NCBI RefSeq assembly: GCF_033118175.1
Contig: NC_083693.1
Coordinates: forward strand, 25,553,981 to 25,617,980
Direction: 5' to 3'
From: Dama dama
Taxonomy: Eukaryota > Chordata > Mammalia > Artiodactyla > Cervidae
Length of the DNA: 64,000 bases
In this document: positions 32,463-43,215 of the stretch, one piece after another
How the letters are laid out: the number at the start of each line of letters is the position of its first letter
Numbering within the stretch: the stretch's first letter is position 1
Translations under genes and position numbers: made by a program
Notes under the pieces: generated by a model
What the model saw: only the letters and a program-made list of their open reading frames with translations
Database searches by the model: none
What the model was told of the DNA's origin: nothing

Positions 32463-33257
32463 AAAGTTAAGTAGATTCTGAATACAAAATGATCCAGAAC
32501 TGTTGGTCAATCTTAATCAGAGAAATTCCTAGGAGTGAAATTATTTGGTCAAGAGGTGTAGAGATTTACTATATGTTAATAAATTAAAAGAACTGTGTTT
32601 TGAATTAAGAAAAACAAGTCCAAGTTCTACAGCCTAGTGATTAAGACCTAAGACTTTAGGATGCAGAAACCTTGTTTCTGTAAGTAAGATTTTACTGGAA
32701 TAAGACTATGCCCTTTTGTTTATATAACACCTATCATTGTTTTTGAACTAGATTTGAGGAGTGCGGCAGAAATTAACTGGCCCACAGCACAACGGAGATT
32801 TACTATTTGACTCTTTATAGAAAGTTTTCCAACCTGTGACTTGGAGTAGGAGAGGTCTGGGCAGGAATCTGCCCTCTTCACTGCGCCATCTGTGTTGGCG
32901 GCCTTGTGCTTAGTGAAGGATAACACTTTAATTTTGATCTTCTACAACTGTAGTTGTTTCTGAGCAAGGAGGAAATTGAGACCACTTTATCTACATCCAA
33001 TGAAAGGGCTCCACAGAGTTGCAGCTTCTTAAATGCAACGCTTTATGTGTGCATGTGTGTATGTGTAAGAGTATGTATGTGCCTTTGTGTGGATGTCTGT
33101 CTGTATATGTGTATTCATGTGTATGTTATATATGTAAATGTATACATGTACATGTGTGTGTGTGTGTATATTTAAGTGTATATATGTGTGTAGCCAGAGA
33201 AGCAAGGGAGTGGTCTTTCTTCATGAGCAGTTTAGAAAATTTTACGCATTTTGACAA
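32463..33257. other. Unique sequence and a long GT/AT microsatellite
   Basis: No gene seen. 33044-33191 is a compound TGTG/TATG microsatellite. Confidence 0.55.
33044..33191. repeat. Compound GT / TATG / GTAT microsatellite
   Basis: About 148 bp of alternating purine-pyrimidine DNA (GTGTGCATGTGTGTATGTGT and similar), able to adopt Z-form and prone to length change. Confidence 0.88.
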
Positions 33258-33456
33258 CATTTATTTCTCTGGCTGCGTTGAGTCTTAGCTGTGGTGTGCA
33301 GGATCTTTTGTTGCAGAGCACAGGTTCAGTAGTCACAGTACCCAGGCTTAGCTGCCCCACACCATGTGGGATCTCAGTTCCCTGACCAGAATCAAACCTG
33401 TGTCCCCTACACTGGAAGGTGGATTCTTATTTACTGGACTACCAGGGAAGTCCCAG
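33258..33456 (-). mobile_element. CHR-type SINE
   Basis: Antisense copy: CTGGCTGCGTTGAGTCTTAG, CCATGTGGGATCTCAGTTCC, head end GGACTACCAGGGAAGTCCC. Confidence 0.9.
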
Positions 33457-33474
33457 TCTTCTGCACTTTTAATA

Positions 33475-33810
33475 CAGTTAGTCCCCTGCTCACTATATGA
33501 ACGAGTTCCTTTCCAAGATTGAATTCAAGTCCAATTTGTTTCTGTGTCCAACGAAGCTAGGCTAGATACCCAACTCATACAACGGGCCATATGCTGCTGC
33601 TTTTGATCTGGCTTCCAAACATCTTGGACTTGTACTAAAGACGTGGTACTACTGTACTCTCTGCTGCACTGTACCGCAAAGCACACAAAAGCACAACCTC
33701 TTGTACTGGACACACGCAAGTGACAATGTATGCCAGACACGTGAACCAACTGACGTGACTGGATCTTTGAAAGTTTGCAACCTGAAGCTTTGTATGTAGG
33801 GGATTTGCTG
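33475..33810 (+). mobile_element. TA-flanked non-autonomous DNA transposon, copy 1
   Basis: Bounded by TA on both sides (33473-33474, 33811-33812). Left end CAGTTAGTCCCCTGCTCAC pairs with the reverse complement of the right end GTATGTAGGGGATTTGCTG, so it has terminal inverted repeats. TA target and ends fit a Tc1/mariner-superfamily (Tigger-like) element of 336 bp. An opposite-orientation relative is at 50204-50660. Confidence 0.8.
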
Positions 33811-33812
33811 TA

Positions 33813-34394
33813 GTGCTGTTGACAGGACTGTTGCTGAGCGTTGTCGAAAGCTGCCAGGAGAAGCGGTGTGAAAGGCTGACATGGAAAGGTGTAAAGAAGG
33901 CCATCACTGGCAGGAGGCTTCCAACGTGCCTATAGCCCGGAGTGCTGGTCCTCCCCGTTGGCCCACATCCTTTGCAGCAAACAGCTCCACGACCTTGTCC
34001 CCACTCCTGGTGCTGGAACGTATCTTTCTTCTGCACTCACCACTGTCTGAGGGGAATCTCCTGACCATGGACCATAGCAGGGTTAGTTGGTAGGTTCTGA
34101 GCCCTACATTCTAAGCTGTGCATGGCTAAACTTAGAGATTCAAGTTGTGATATCTCCTTTCATCCCTACACCAATGCTGTCTAGTTGGTCTTACTATCTT
34201 CTCTTTATAGATTCAGACCCAGAGGCTCAGAAAGTTCAAACAATTTTCATAAAGTCACACAGCCATGTAAGGACAGGAGCTGGGACTTGATCAGTGTGAC
34301 TCCAAAAGCTTGTTCTTTCTACTGCACTAGGGAGTCAACAGTCTAGCAGAAACGATGTAATGGTACAAATATTACAATAAAATCAGGATGAGAT
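33813..34394. other. Unique sequence with a MIR piece
   Basis: 34205-34325 is an antisense MIR (CAGACCCAGAGGCTCAGAAA, AAGTCACACAGCCATGTAAG). No gene seen. Confidence 0.6.
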
Positions 34395-34407
34395 ATATTC
34401 CAAACAG

Positions 34408-34632
34408 TGCTAGTAGTGCTAACTACTTTCATTCATGTCTGACTCTTTGTGATCCTACTGACCATAGCCTACCAGGCTCCTCTGTCCATGGGATTATCCA
34501 GGCAAGAATACTGGAATGGGTTGCCATTTCTTTCTCCAGGAAATCTTCCCTATCGAGGGATTGAACCTGTTTTTCTTATGCCTCCTACATTGGCAGGTGG
34601 ATTCTTCATCCCTAGTGTCACCTGGGAAACCC
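34408..34632 (-). mobile_element. Bov-tA SINE
   Basis: Antisense copy with a perfect 13-bp target duplication ATATTCCAAACAG at 34395-34407 and 34633-34645. Confidence 0.94.
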
Positions 34633-34645
34633 ATATTCCAAACAG

Positions 34646-35269
34646 GCACTTATCTACCTGTTTATATTCCATATAAGAGGTTCATCAATGCTAGAAGGGT
34701 TCAGAAGAAAAAAGGCAAATATTCTATAGAAGTTCTATTCTTTGAACTAGATTATAATTCCATATGACTAAGAAAAAAATATGTTTTCCTTTCAAATCCC
34801 AGGTCTCGGGTAGAATTAGGGGAAAAAAGAATTTGTACTGGGTCAAAATTTGGGAGGTAATTGACAGTCTTTACTTACCTACAGAAAGGAAATGGATTTT
34901 TGAGATAAGTAAGGGGTTGGCCAAGTACAGTCTTCGGGGCAGGACTCCTCTCTGGAGGGGCCCACATGTCTTAGGAGGTCACCTTTGGAACAGGTCCATC
35001 CTGGGCCCAAGAAAATGTTTCAGGCAGATCCAGCATCACTTTAATCAGGTTCTTTCCCTTGGTTCCCTATAGTGACCCAGTCTCTGTTGCATTTGCTCAC
35101 GATGGAACCAGTTGAAGTAGCATGTGTTGGGTGCCCCTCTGCCCAGATCAGTCTTGTGAGGGAAGAACTGTTACTCAGCACCACTCTTCCAAGAGGGTTT
35201 CAGAACCAGGGTCAACAGTACTGACAGATGTTTATAAATTGTCTGTGGACAGCAGTTCCTAACCTCCAC
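34646..35269. other. Unique sequence, no gene seen
   Basis: Nothing recognised beyond short open frames without domains. Confidence 0.5.
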
Positions 35270-35485
35270 ACCTTTTTTTTTTTTTAATTTTTAATTTTGT
35301 ATTGGAGTATAGCCAATGAACAAAGTTGTGACAATTTCAGGTGGACACTGAAGGGACTGAGCCATACATATACATGTATCTATTCTCCCCCAAACTCCCC
35401 TCCCATCCAGGCTGCCACATAACATTGAGCAGAGTTCCCTGTGCTAGACAGTAGGTCCTTATTGCTTATCCACTTTAAATAGATC
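35270..35485 (-). mobile_element. L1 3' UTR fragment, antisense, 5'-truncated
   Basis: Starts with a T run (antisense poly(A) tail, 35273-35285), then GTATTGGAGTATAGCCAATG, CAATTTCAGGTGGACACTGA, CCAGGCTGCCACATAACATT and TAGGTCCTTATTGCTTATCC. Confidence 0.88.
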
Positions 35486-35742
35486 AGTGTTTATTAACCC
35501 AGGCCTCCTGGACCCACTTCTCTGGTTTGACTGAGATGTGATGGGACATTTCCCTCTGAGCATCATGAGAGAGGCTGAGAGGCAGGTCCAAGAGCCCAGC
35601 CCAAGAGGTAGTGTGGAGAAGAGTTGGGGAAGGGTCTGTCCAAGGAAGCAGAGAGTGAATTCATGACCACAGCTTCAGCGTCTCTGTCCTTAATGGATAA
35701 GCTTGCTCCTGTGCAGGTTTGAAGCATTTTATTTTCAAATTA

Positions 35743-35953
35743 TGGGTTTCCCAGGTGGTTTAGTGGTAAATAATCCACCTGTGGGAGACACAGGAGACCT
35801 CAGTTCAATCCCTGGGTTAGAAAGATCCCCTGGAAGATGAAATGAAAACCCACTCCAGTCTTCTTGCCTGGGAAATCTCATGGACAGAGGAGCCTGGTGG
35901 GCTACAGTCTGTGGGGTCACAAAGAGTCGGACACAGCTGAGCACGCACGCATC
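35743..35953 (+). mobile_element. Bov-tA SINE
   Basis: Head GGGTTTCCCAGGTGGTTTAG, end GAGTCGGACACAGCTGAGCA. Target duplication TTCAAATTA at 35734-35742 and 35954-35962. Confidence 0.93.
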
Positions 35954-36073
35954 TTCAAATTAGGATTCTTTGCTTCAGTGTTCTGCTGGAACTAGATGAT
36001 TGAAGACCCTTCAGCTCAGCCTCGGAGAGTCTGGTTTTATTGATCTGGGAGGGAGCCTGGCAATGGTGTTTTT

Positions 36074-36272
36074 TGGGTTTCTTTAAAATAAAGATTTTTT
36101 TTGATGCCGACCATTTAAAAAGTCTTTATTGAATTTGGGACTACATTGCCTCTGCTTTATGTTCTGGCTTTTTGGTTGAGAGTCACGTAGAAGCTTGGTT
36201 CCCTGACCAGGGATGGAACCTGTACTCCCTGCATGGAGGGTGAAATCTTAATCACTAGACTGCTGGAGAAGT
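36074..36272 (-). mobile_element. CHR-related SINE, 'TGGACCATTT' tail type
   Basis: Antisense copy: GATGCCGACCATTTAAAAAG, TCTTTATTGAATTTGGGACT, CCCTGACCAGGGATGGAACC. Target duplication CCTGGCAATGGTGTTTTT (36056-36073) and CCTGGCAATAGTGTTTTT (36273-36290), 17 of 18 matching. Confidence 0.93.
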
Positions 36273-36290
36273 CCTGGCAATAGTGTTTTT

Positions 36291-37169
36291 AAAACATTCC
36301 GGAAGTGATTTTGGAATGCTGTCAGTAGTGAGAATCACTGGGTTGTAATCCAATCTGAATTCTCCCAATTTTCATATGAGGAAACTGAGGTCCAGAGACA
36401 GGCTGGCTATAGAAAGCCTTCTGCCAAGAGAGGAATTGCAGAAAATCTGCTTGGTTAACTGCACACTTCCTTCATTTTGCAATCTTCATCTTCCTCCCTC
36501 TGAATATACAAGAGAAGGAATTGAATGGGAATCTGCCATCAGGACTAGATACCTGACCCGGACTGACCACTTCCTTCCCGGGACCCTCTGAGACCCTGTG
36601 GCTACTTCCTGTCCATTCTCTGTTTCCTAAGTGACTTGCGTTCCCTTTTGTTTTATTTGATACAAAGTCCCTCTTGGAATGTCATGTCTGTTTCTTCTGC
36701 TCTTCCTCCAGGAAGCAAATGGTAAAGATTTATGGCTCCTAGTAAAACCCCAGGCTTGTTTAGAAATTGCTTGTGATTGATTAAGTAATAAAAATGCTTT
36801 TAAGACAGGGAGGTAAATCTCCCTGCTAATTGCTCTGTGCTTTACATTAGAACCTTCTTACACTGCCTCCCTCTCCAGGTCTGGACCACTTGGTAATTTT
36901 CATCAACCAGAAAAGTCACATTGGCATGGCTTTTCCCCCCAGGACTGATACTGTTAAAAGACACAGACCGATAATGAATGGGTCAGTGTTTTCCAGAATT
37001 TTCTGAACCATTCTAGGAAATAATCAAACCTAGAAAAGTTTTTTTTTTTTAAAGAAACCCCTGACTTTGTAGCCACAGAAAACGTGGGTCCCCTGGGGAC
37101 CCGAGACATATGACTGGCATCTGAAGTGAGGGCTGTCTTGAGGGACGGAGCTCCTAAACCTCTGATTGC
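36291..37169. other. Unique sequence with a MIR scrap, no gene seen
   Basis: 36365-36410 looks like an antisense MIR core (GAGGAAACTGAGGTCCAGAG). 36740-36860 is AT-rich and repeat-free (TTGATTAAGTAATAAAAATG, CTGCTAATTGCTCTGTGC), a weak candidate for conserved non-coding DNA. Confidence 0.5.
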
Positions 37170-37371
37170 TGTTGTTTGCTTGTTCTGTCTGATTCCTTTG
37201 CAGTCCCCTGGACTGTAGCCGGCCAGGTTCCTCTGTCCAAGGGATTTCCCAGGCAAGATTACTGGAGGTGGTTGCCATTACCTTCTCCAGGGGATCTTCC
37301 CAACCCAGGGACTGAACCTGAGTCTTCTGCATTACTGGGCAGATTCTCCACCACTGAGCCCCCAGGGAAGC
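37170..37371 (-). mobile_element. Bov-tA SINE
   Basis: Antisense copy, TTGTTTGCTTGTTCTGTCTG to CACTGAGCCCCCAGGGAAGC. Confidence 0.9.
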
Positions 37372-37499
37372 AGTATGCTCTTCTAGTTGCCCAGATTTAA
37401 AATGACCAGACACGGAAACAGTTGAAGAACTCCTTCTAACCATAAATAATGGTGAACTCAGGACAGCAGGGATTTTATATGAGGAGGTTGTATATGCCT

Positions 37500-37638
37500 T
37501 GTTGTTTAGTCTTTCAGTTGTGTCCAACTCTTCTGCAACCCCATGGACTGTAGGCTGCCAGGCTCCTCTGTCCATGGGATTTTTTTCAGGCAAGGACACT
37601 GGAGTGGGTTGCCATTTCCTTCTCCAGTGGCTCTTCCA
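37500..37638 (-). mobile_element. Bov-tA SINE, first half, split by an LTR
   Basis: Antisense SINE from TGTTGTTTAGTCTTTCAGTT to CTCCAGTGGCTCTTCC, where it stops. The missing remainder (CCGACCCAGGGAGTGAACC to the tRNA head) resumes at 38254, directly after the LTR. Confidence 0.9.
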
Positions 37639-38253
37639 TGTAGGGTAAGGGAGTTAGAGAAGGCGAGGTTCAGAATAAGAAGGAGACCGGCACTTTACAG
37701 GAACAGATCATCTTTATTTATTTATTTTTTTCCATTTATTTTTATTAGTTGAGGGTTAATTACTTTACAATATTATAGTGGTTTTTGCCATACATTGACA
37801 TGAATCAGCCATGGATTTACATGTATTCCCCATCCCGATCCCCACTCCCACCTCCCTCTCCACCCGATCCCTCTGATCTTCCCAGTGCACCAACCCTGAG
37901 CACTTGTAGGAACAGATCATCTTTAATGAGGCAAGAAGGGGCAGCAGTCAGATTAGCGAGCTGCTGAACTAACCTAAGAAAAGAGTAAGCATATACAGGC
38001 ATGTGTGTGGAAAGCTACTGTCATAAGGGGGCCTGTTCTTTTCCAAGGTTGTTCGGAGAAGTATCTCTTAAAAGGTTGGGGCAAGGAATTTTGGAGATTG
38101 GCCAGAGGCTGACCAGCTGGGAGCTGGGCGTAATCAACCTTAATGTCCATTTTTCTTTGGGTGAGAGAGTTCTTTGTTTTGCATAGAATGGTGGAGAGAA
38201 CCTGGAGGGGAATTTTAACTCCAGGCTATTTTGAGCCATGTAACTTTCCTTCA
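37639..38253 (-). mobile_element. Solo endogenous-retrovirus LTR, minus strand, itself split by an L1
   Basis: Without the L1 insert it is about 406 bp and starts TG (TGAAGGAAAG, at 38253) and ends CA (ACCCTACA, at 37639) on the minus strand. It has a TATA-like CCTGTATATGC near 37990-38000 and an ATTAAAG poly(A) signal near 37922-37928, in the order expected of U3-R-U5. The flanks TTCCA (37634-37638) and TTCCC (38254-38258) fit a 5-bp target duplication with one change. No retroviral coding sequence is attached. Confidence 0.75.
37717..37907 (-). mobile_element. Young 5'-truncated L1 3' end inside the LTR
   Basis: Antisense L1 tail: TTTATTTATTTTTTTCC (poly(A) side), TAATTACTTTACAATATTAT, CCATACATTGACATGAATCA, ending CAACCCTGAGCACTTGT. 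Perfect 18-bp target duplication AGGAACAGATCATCTTTA at 37699-37716 and 37908-37925. Confidence 0.95.
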
Positions 38254-38331
38254 TTCCCGACCCAGGGAGTGAACCTGCAACTCCTGCATTGGCAGGCAGA
38301 TTCTTTATCCCTGAGTCACCTGGAAAGCCTC
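38254..38331 (-). mobile_element. Bov-tA SINE, second half
   Basis: Continues the SINE interrupted at 37638: CCGACCCAGGGAGTGAACCT, GCATTGGCAGGCAGATTCTT, GAGTCACCTGGAAAGCC. Confidence 0.9.
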
Positions 38332-38804
38332 TGGCATGCTAAGTTGAAGCCTCTGGGGTCTCCATCAATTCTGAGTCATTAGTGTCAGAAATGAAATGAG
38401 TTGTAGGACACTCAGTCATTGTCCAGACTGCTGGAGGATTGGTTGGTGTGAGACGAAAATGCCACATGTTTGGCATCGGAAGTGTTGTGAGTTAAAAAGA
38501 GCTCAGAAGGGTTTCTGAGTGTGAGCGAGGAACTGTCCGAGGGGCATGTGGGCCAGGAGACACTTCTTGTCTCACCTGGAGCCAGGGTGGGCTCTGCTCG
38601 CTGTCCCCCACCCCCCGCTTCTATAGCAACCTCATTTTCAAAGCAGATTGAAGGGGAGAGCCCATCACAACGTATTCTGCCTGACATAGATGTTACTGAT
38701 AGCAAGAGATTGAGAGAAACAACAAGAGGAGGACTTCGTAGAGGTCCACAGATGAACTCTGGAGGTCTCCGGGTGCTTGAAAAATTGGAAAATTTATGTG
38801 CAGC
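38332..38804. other. Old LTR-like remnant then unique sequence
   Basis: 38335-38500 resembles the end of the old ERVL-like repeat seen at 53750-54780 (TGTAGGACACTCAGTCATTG, GGAAGTGTTGTGAGTTAAAA). 38500-38804 is unassigned. Overlapping open frames on both strands are not supported as genes. Confidence 0.4.
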
Positions 38805-39377
38805 CATGGCTGACTTTATTTTTTGGGGGCTCCAAAATCACTGCAGATGGTGATTGCAGCCATGAAAATGAAAGACACTTACCCCTTGGAAGGAAAGTTA
38901 TGACCAACCTAGACAGCATATTAAAAAGCAGAGACATTACTTTGCCAAGAAAGGTCCATCTAGTCAAGGCTATGGTTTTTCCAGTGGTCATGTATGGATG
39001 TGAGAGTTGGACTATAAAGAAAGCTGAGCACCAAATAATTGATGCTTTTGAACTGTGGTGTTGGAGAAGACTCTTGAGAGTCCCTTGGACTACAAGGAGA
39101 TCCAACCAGTCCATCCTAAAGGAGATCAGTCCTGGGTGTTCATTGGAAGGACTGATGTTGAAGATGAAACTCCAATACTTTGGCCACCTGATGCGAAGAA
39201 CTGACTCACTGGAAAAGTCCCTGATGCTGGGAAAGATTGAAGGTGGGAGGAGAAGGGGATGACAGAGGATGAGATGGTTGGATGGCATCACCGACTCAAT
39301 GGACATGAGTTTGGGTAGGCTCCGGGAGTTCATGGGATTGCAAAGAGTCGGACACGACTGAGCTACTGAACTGAACT
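38805..39377 (+). mobile_element. BovB LINE 3' fragment with a long residual open frame
   Basis: Sense BovB from GACTTTATTTTTTGGGGGC to CTACTGAACTGAACTG. The frame that ends at 39262 keeps about 150 BovB codons open: SKITADGDCSH, RKVMTNLDSILKSRDITLP, VMYGCESWTIKKAEH, ELWCWRRLLRVPW and LMLGKIEGGRRRG. This is the C-terminal region after the reverse-transcriptase catalytic core, so it has no catalytic motif. The frame enters from non-BovB sequence at 38777; no functional product is implied. Confidence 0.92.
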
Positions 39378-39670
39378 GTGAGTACTTGTCTGGGGAGCAC
39401 ATCCACTCCTTCATCATAGTTTTAAGGTTTCACCATCCAAAGATGATTAAAAAAAAGAAAAAAAAAAAAAAACCCGTAAGTTGTATTAAAACTATTAGAA
39501 AGGTGGTAGGAGGATTTATTCTGACTCAGAGGGTCCCCAGTTTTTCTGGAGCAGATTCCATGGAAAGTCATTCTGTTCTAACAAGTTACTGAGGAGTGAC
39601 TGACTTCCCAGGGAAAATTTTCAGGTTTTGACTGTCACCCACTGGAAAATTTTACCTGTCTTAAGGACTG
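39378..39670. other. Unique sequence with an A-run
   Basis: A/G-rich run at 39448-39472. No gene seen. Confidence 0.5.
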
Positions 39671-39805
39671 TGTGTGTGTGTTTAGCCATTCAGCTGTGTC
39701 TGACTCTTTGCGACCCCATGGACTGTAGGCTGCCAGGCTCCTCTATCCATAGCATTTTCCAGGCAAAAATAATGGAGTGGGTTGCTATTTCCTTCTTCAT
39801 CAGGC
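39671..39805 (-). mobile_element. Bov-tA SINE, truncated
   Basis: Antisense copy: TTTAGCCATTCAGCTGTGTC through GTTGCTATTTCCTTCTTCAT. The tRNA-head half is missing. Confidence 0.88.
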
Positions 39806-39959
39806 TTAAGACATAATTGCAAATAGACAGGGAGTGCCCTACCACCTATGTCTATTCGCTTCTGATTCTCCTGAGGTCACAGGGGGCCTTAGGTTATTTT
39901 GGGTGGTGGGCAAAGCTGTTACCACTATGTCCTGCCATGGAAGGTGGACATTGAGGACA

Positions 39960-40172
39960 GCTGGCTTCCCTGGTAGCTCAGAGGGTGAAGAATCTGTCTA
40001 CAGTGCAGGAGACTTGGGTTCAATCCCTGGGTTGGGAAGATCCCCCGGAGAAGAGAATGAGAACCCACTCCAGTGTTCTTGCCTGGAGAATCCCCAGGGA
40101 CAGAGGAGCCTGGTGGGCTAGAGTCCATGGGGTCGCAAAGAGTCGGACACGACTGAGTGACTGGCATACACA
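39960..40172 (+). mobile_element. Bov-tA SINE
   Basis: Head GGCTTCCCTGGTAGCTCAGA, end GAGTCGGACACGACTGAGTG, close to consensus. Confidence 0.92.
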
Positions 40173-40257
40173 AAGAAACAGAAGGGCTTTGCCTTCCAGG
40201 TTCCAACTATCAATGTTTCCATGTCCAACAGAGTGAAGAGCTCTAGTCTAATAAAAG

Positions 40258-40497
40258 AAGTTCAGTTCAGTTCAGTTCACTTCAGTCACTCAGTCGTGTC
40301 CGACTCTGCAACCCCATGAATCGCAGCATGCCAGGCCTCCCTGTCCATCACCAACTCCCGGAGTCTACTCAACCTCATGTCCATCGAGTCGGTGATGCCA
40401 TCCAGCCATCTCATCCTCTGTCATCCCCTTCTCCTCCTGCCCCCAATCCCTCCAAGCATCAGGGTCTTTTCCAATGAGTCAACTCTTCGCATGAGGT
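40258..40497 (-). mobile_element. BovB LINE 3' end, heavily 5'-truncated
   Basis: Antisense, beginning with AGTTC repeats (AGTTCAGTTCAGTTCAGTTC), then CAGTCGTGTCCGACTCTGCA, CCATCCAGCCATCTCATCCT and CAACTCTTCGCATGAGGT. Confidence 0.92.
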
Positions 40498-42440
40498 AGC
40501 AGTAGTTAACAATTACTGTGTACATACTAGGAGTCACTGAGCTGAGTGTCCAGTTGTTGGCTGGATTATCTCATTGAATCCTCTGCCACCTTGGGGATGA
40601 GGCACTAGAACTGTCCTCACTTTAGTGATGAGAAAATTGAAGATTGGAGAGGAGGAAGATTACCTTGCCCAAGGTTCTACAGTCAGTGATTGAGTAGTGG
40701 ACCCAAGCCCCATGCCATCACTGGGCACGCTCAGCCACTGTGCAGTTTACTGCTTCCATGGTCCATTGCTGGCTGGCTTCAGGCTCCTGTGCAGAGGGCA
40801 GCATGGAGGGAAAAGGCTTTTAGGTGGCTGTTATGTTAGATGAAATGTGGCTATTACAATAGGTATATCTGAGAGGTCTGAGTTGATGCAAGGGAAAGCA
40901 GAAACATCACAACCCATGGAGAGATGGTCTGGGCAGCAACCAGTGAGATGCCAGGTCCTGCTCAGCTGTCTTACATCCATGCCCTGCTGTAGCCAATGAA
41001 GTTAGTCCCACGAGCTCTGGGTTTCTCAGTGGATGTGTTAAGACGTAATAATGTTCCATCGCTCAAGGGCACAGCTCTTCCTGCAGTTGCCTTACTATTT
41101 CTTAAGAAATAATTATAGATGGAAATCAGTTGTTGTGTTTGGCCAAAGAGTAAATACATTTTTAGACTCTGACAACTAAAAAGCAAACTAAACCCCCCCA
41201 AAACCTTGGCCAGGGCCTGACTTTCTGCCAGCTTGTTTGGCTTGCATTCTGCAAGTTATTTCCAGATCTTGTTCCCTGGTAGAGAGGACATGTCCAGTTG
41301 GAGATCCAGGTCCTGTGGGCTTGGAAAGACAGGAAGTTGGTGACCACTTGGGGTGGACAAGACTGTAGATTGCTGAGTGGGGCTGGAGCTGACAGAGCCT
41401 GTCTTTGATGAGGTCATCTTCCTCTGGAGGGCAGCTACTTCATCTCTTTGCCCATCTTTCCAGCATGTCAACTAGAGGCCGGAAACTGCATAGACACAGA
41501 GCTATAACAACCACCACCACCACATCAAGGAAGGATGGAAGCTTCCTTTGTTGGCCTGAATAGGGTCAGGTGAGCTTCCCCCTTTCTCTGTCCAGATGTG
41601 GCCTGGTAGAGAGTTGTGGCATTGGGTGAGTGGGCCCAGTGGGGTGCAAATGAACAGCAGAGCCTTCAAGCCCAACACTCAATGGGGTTACCACTGGGAG
41701 AGGCCCAATCACTGGCCTTTCCTCGCATCCCTGAGATCTTGCTGGGAAGAATTTCATGCCTTTTCCTTCCAAGTTCTGTCTGTGGGCATCCCATTGTGTA
41801 TCAGAAAGTCAACACATCTGTCAAAAGTGTCAATTTAGAAGAGTGTAAAAGAAATGATATCACCCTCAATGGAAAGGGGAATATGGCAGAAATATTTTCC
41901 TATTCCTTATATGTGATGTGTGCAAAAGATTAGTCCCTGAAAGTGTGTACATGGATTGAGTCATTTACAGCAAATATTTGCACTGTTTCCTTTCTGTGGT
42001 GATCTATTGAAGGTGTGTAAACAGGAAAACGATATGACTTGATTTGTGAATTCTTTCTTCAATAACTGAGGGTTATAATGAGTGCTTTCTGCTTGATTGC
42101 GATGTCCTTGAGGGTGAGAAATGAAGCCTTCTTTGCTTTTGCATCCCAAGCATCAAACAAGTACCATACACTTCCTTGTAACTCAATAAATCTTGAATGA
42201 ATGAACAAACGTGAAGGAAAGTGTTTCCAAGTGTAGGCAGCAGTAAGGTTGGAATTGGAGGTTGTGATTTTGAAGCTGGAAGGGGTTAGAGTCAGGGGGA
42301 GAGGCCAGAAGACCCCAAACACAAGGTTGGGAGTGTGTGTTATAGAAAGGGGCTATGGGAAGGGAGAAAAATGGGTGTATACAGGATGTATTGTACAAGC
42401 GAAATGGGCACTTATTTCTGTGGTCTTGGGGGGCCTATGA
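40498..42440. other. Two kb of mostly unique sequence with a MIR, no gene seen
   Basis: 40500-40740 is an antisense MIR (GTGATGAGAAAATTGAAGAT, TTGCCCAAGGTTCTACAGTC). The rest holds no recognised repeat and no frame with a known domain. Confidence 0.5.
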
Positions 42441-42469
42441 TGCAGTGCAGTGCTGTCCAATAGAACTTT

Positions 42470-42845
42470 CTTTTTTAAAAATTTATTTTATTGAGGTACA
42501 GTTGATTTACAATGTTGTGTTAATATCTGCTGTATAGCAAAGTGATTCAGTTATAGATTCTTTTTTAAAATTTTAAAGCCATTTAGTTTTTGCAATGATT
42601 TTTTAATATACACACATATATTTGCAAACACGTATTTATCTTTTTAAAAATTGAAGTAGAGTTGATTTATAATGTTTTGTTAGTTTCAGACGTACAGCAA
42701 AGTGATTCAGTTATATGTAAACATGTAGCTGTTTTTTCAGATGCTTTTCCCGTGTAAGTCATTACACAGTAGTGAGCAGAGTTCTTTGTGCTACAGAAGG
42801 TCCTTGTTTGTTGTCTGTTTTATGTATAGCAGTGAATTGATGTTA
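42470..42845 (-). mobile_element. Antisense L1 3' UTR, two overlapping pieces
   Basis: The same L1 3' segment is read twice: TATTGAGGTACAGTTGATTT...AGCAAAGTGATTCAGTTATA at 42487-42555 and TTGAAGTAGAGTTGATTTAT...AGCAAAGTGATTCAGTTATA at 42650-42715. Two insertions or an internal duplication. Confidence 0.8.
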
Positions 42846-43012
42846 ATCCCAAAATAAGGGTGGAAATGTCCCGTATTTACATTGTCTAATATGGTAGCCA
42901 CTAGCCATCTATGGCTACCGGGCACTTGAAATGTGTCTAAAGTGACTGAGGAACTGAATTTTTAGTTTAATAAAATGATGATTACATTTAAATAGCTCCA
43001 TGTGGCTGGTGG

Positions 43013-43215
43013 GCTCCCCAGGTGGCTAGGTGGTAAAGAATCCATCTGCCTATGCAGGAGACGAGGGTCAATCCCTGGGTCGGGAAGATTCCCTGGTGAA
43101 GAAAATGGCAATCCTCTCTGGTATTCTTGCCTGGGAAATCCCGTGGACAGAGGAGACTGGCAGGCTACAATCCATGGGGTTGCAAAGAATCAGACATGAC
43201 TTAGTGACTAAATAA
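43013..43215 (+). mobile_element. Bov-tA SINE
   Basis: Head GGCTCCCCAGGTGGCTAGGT, end AATCAGACATGACTTAGTGA. Sits inside the hAT-like remnant. Confidence 0.92.

Noticed and set aside
33635..34036. 133-codon minus-strand frame
   Set aside because: Overlaps the TA transposon at 33475-33810 and unique sequence; no domain, no splice support.
38412..38853. Overlapping 110-131-codon frames on both strands
   Set aside because: Opposing frames over the same bases with no domain. The region is old repeat plus unassigned sequence.
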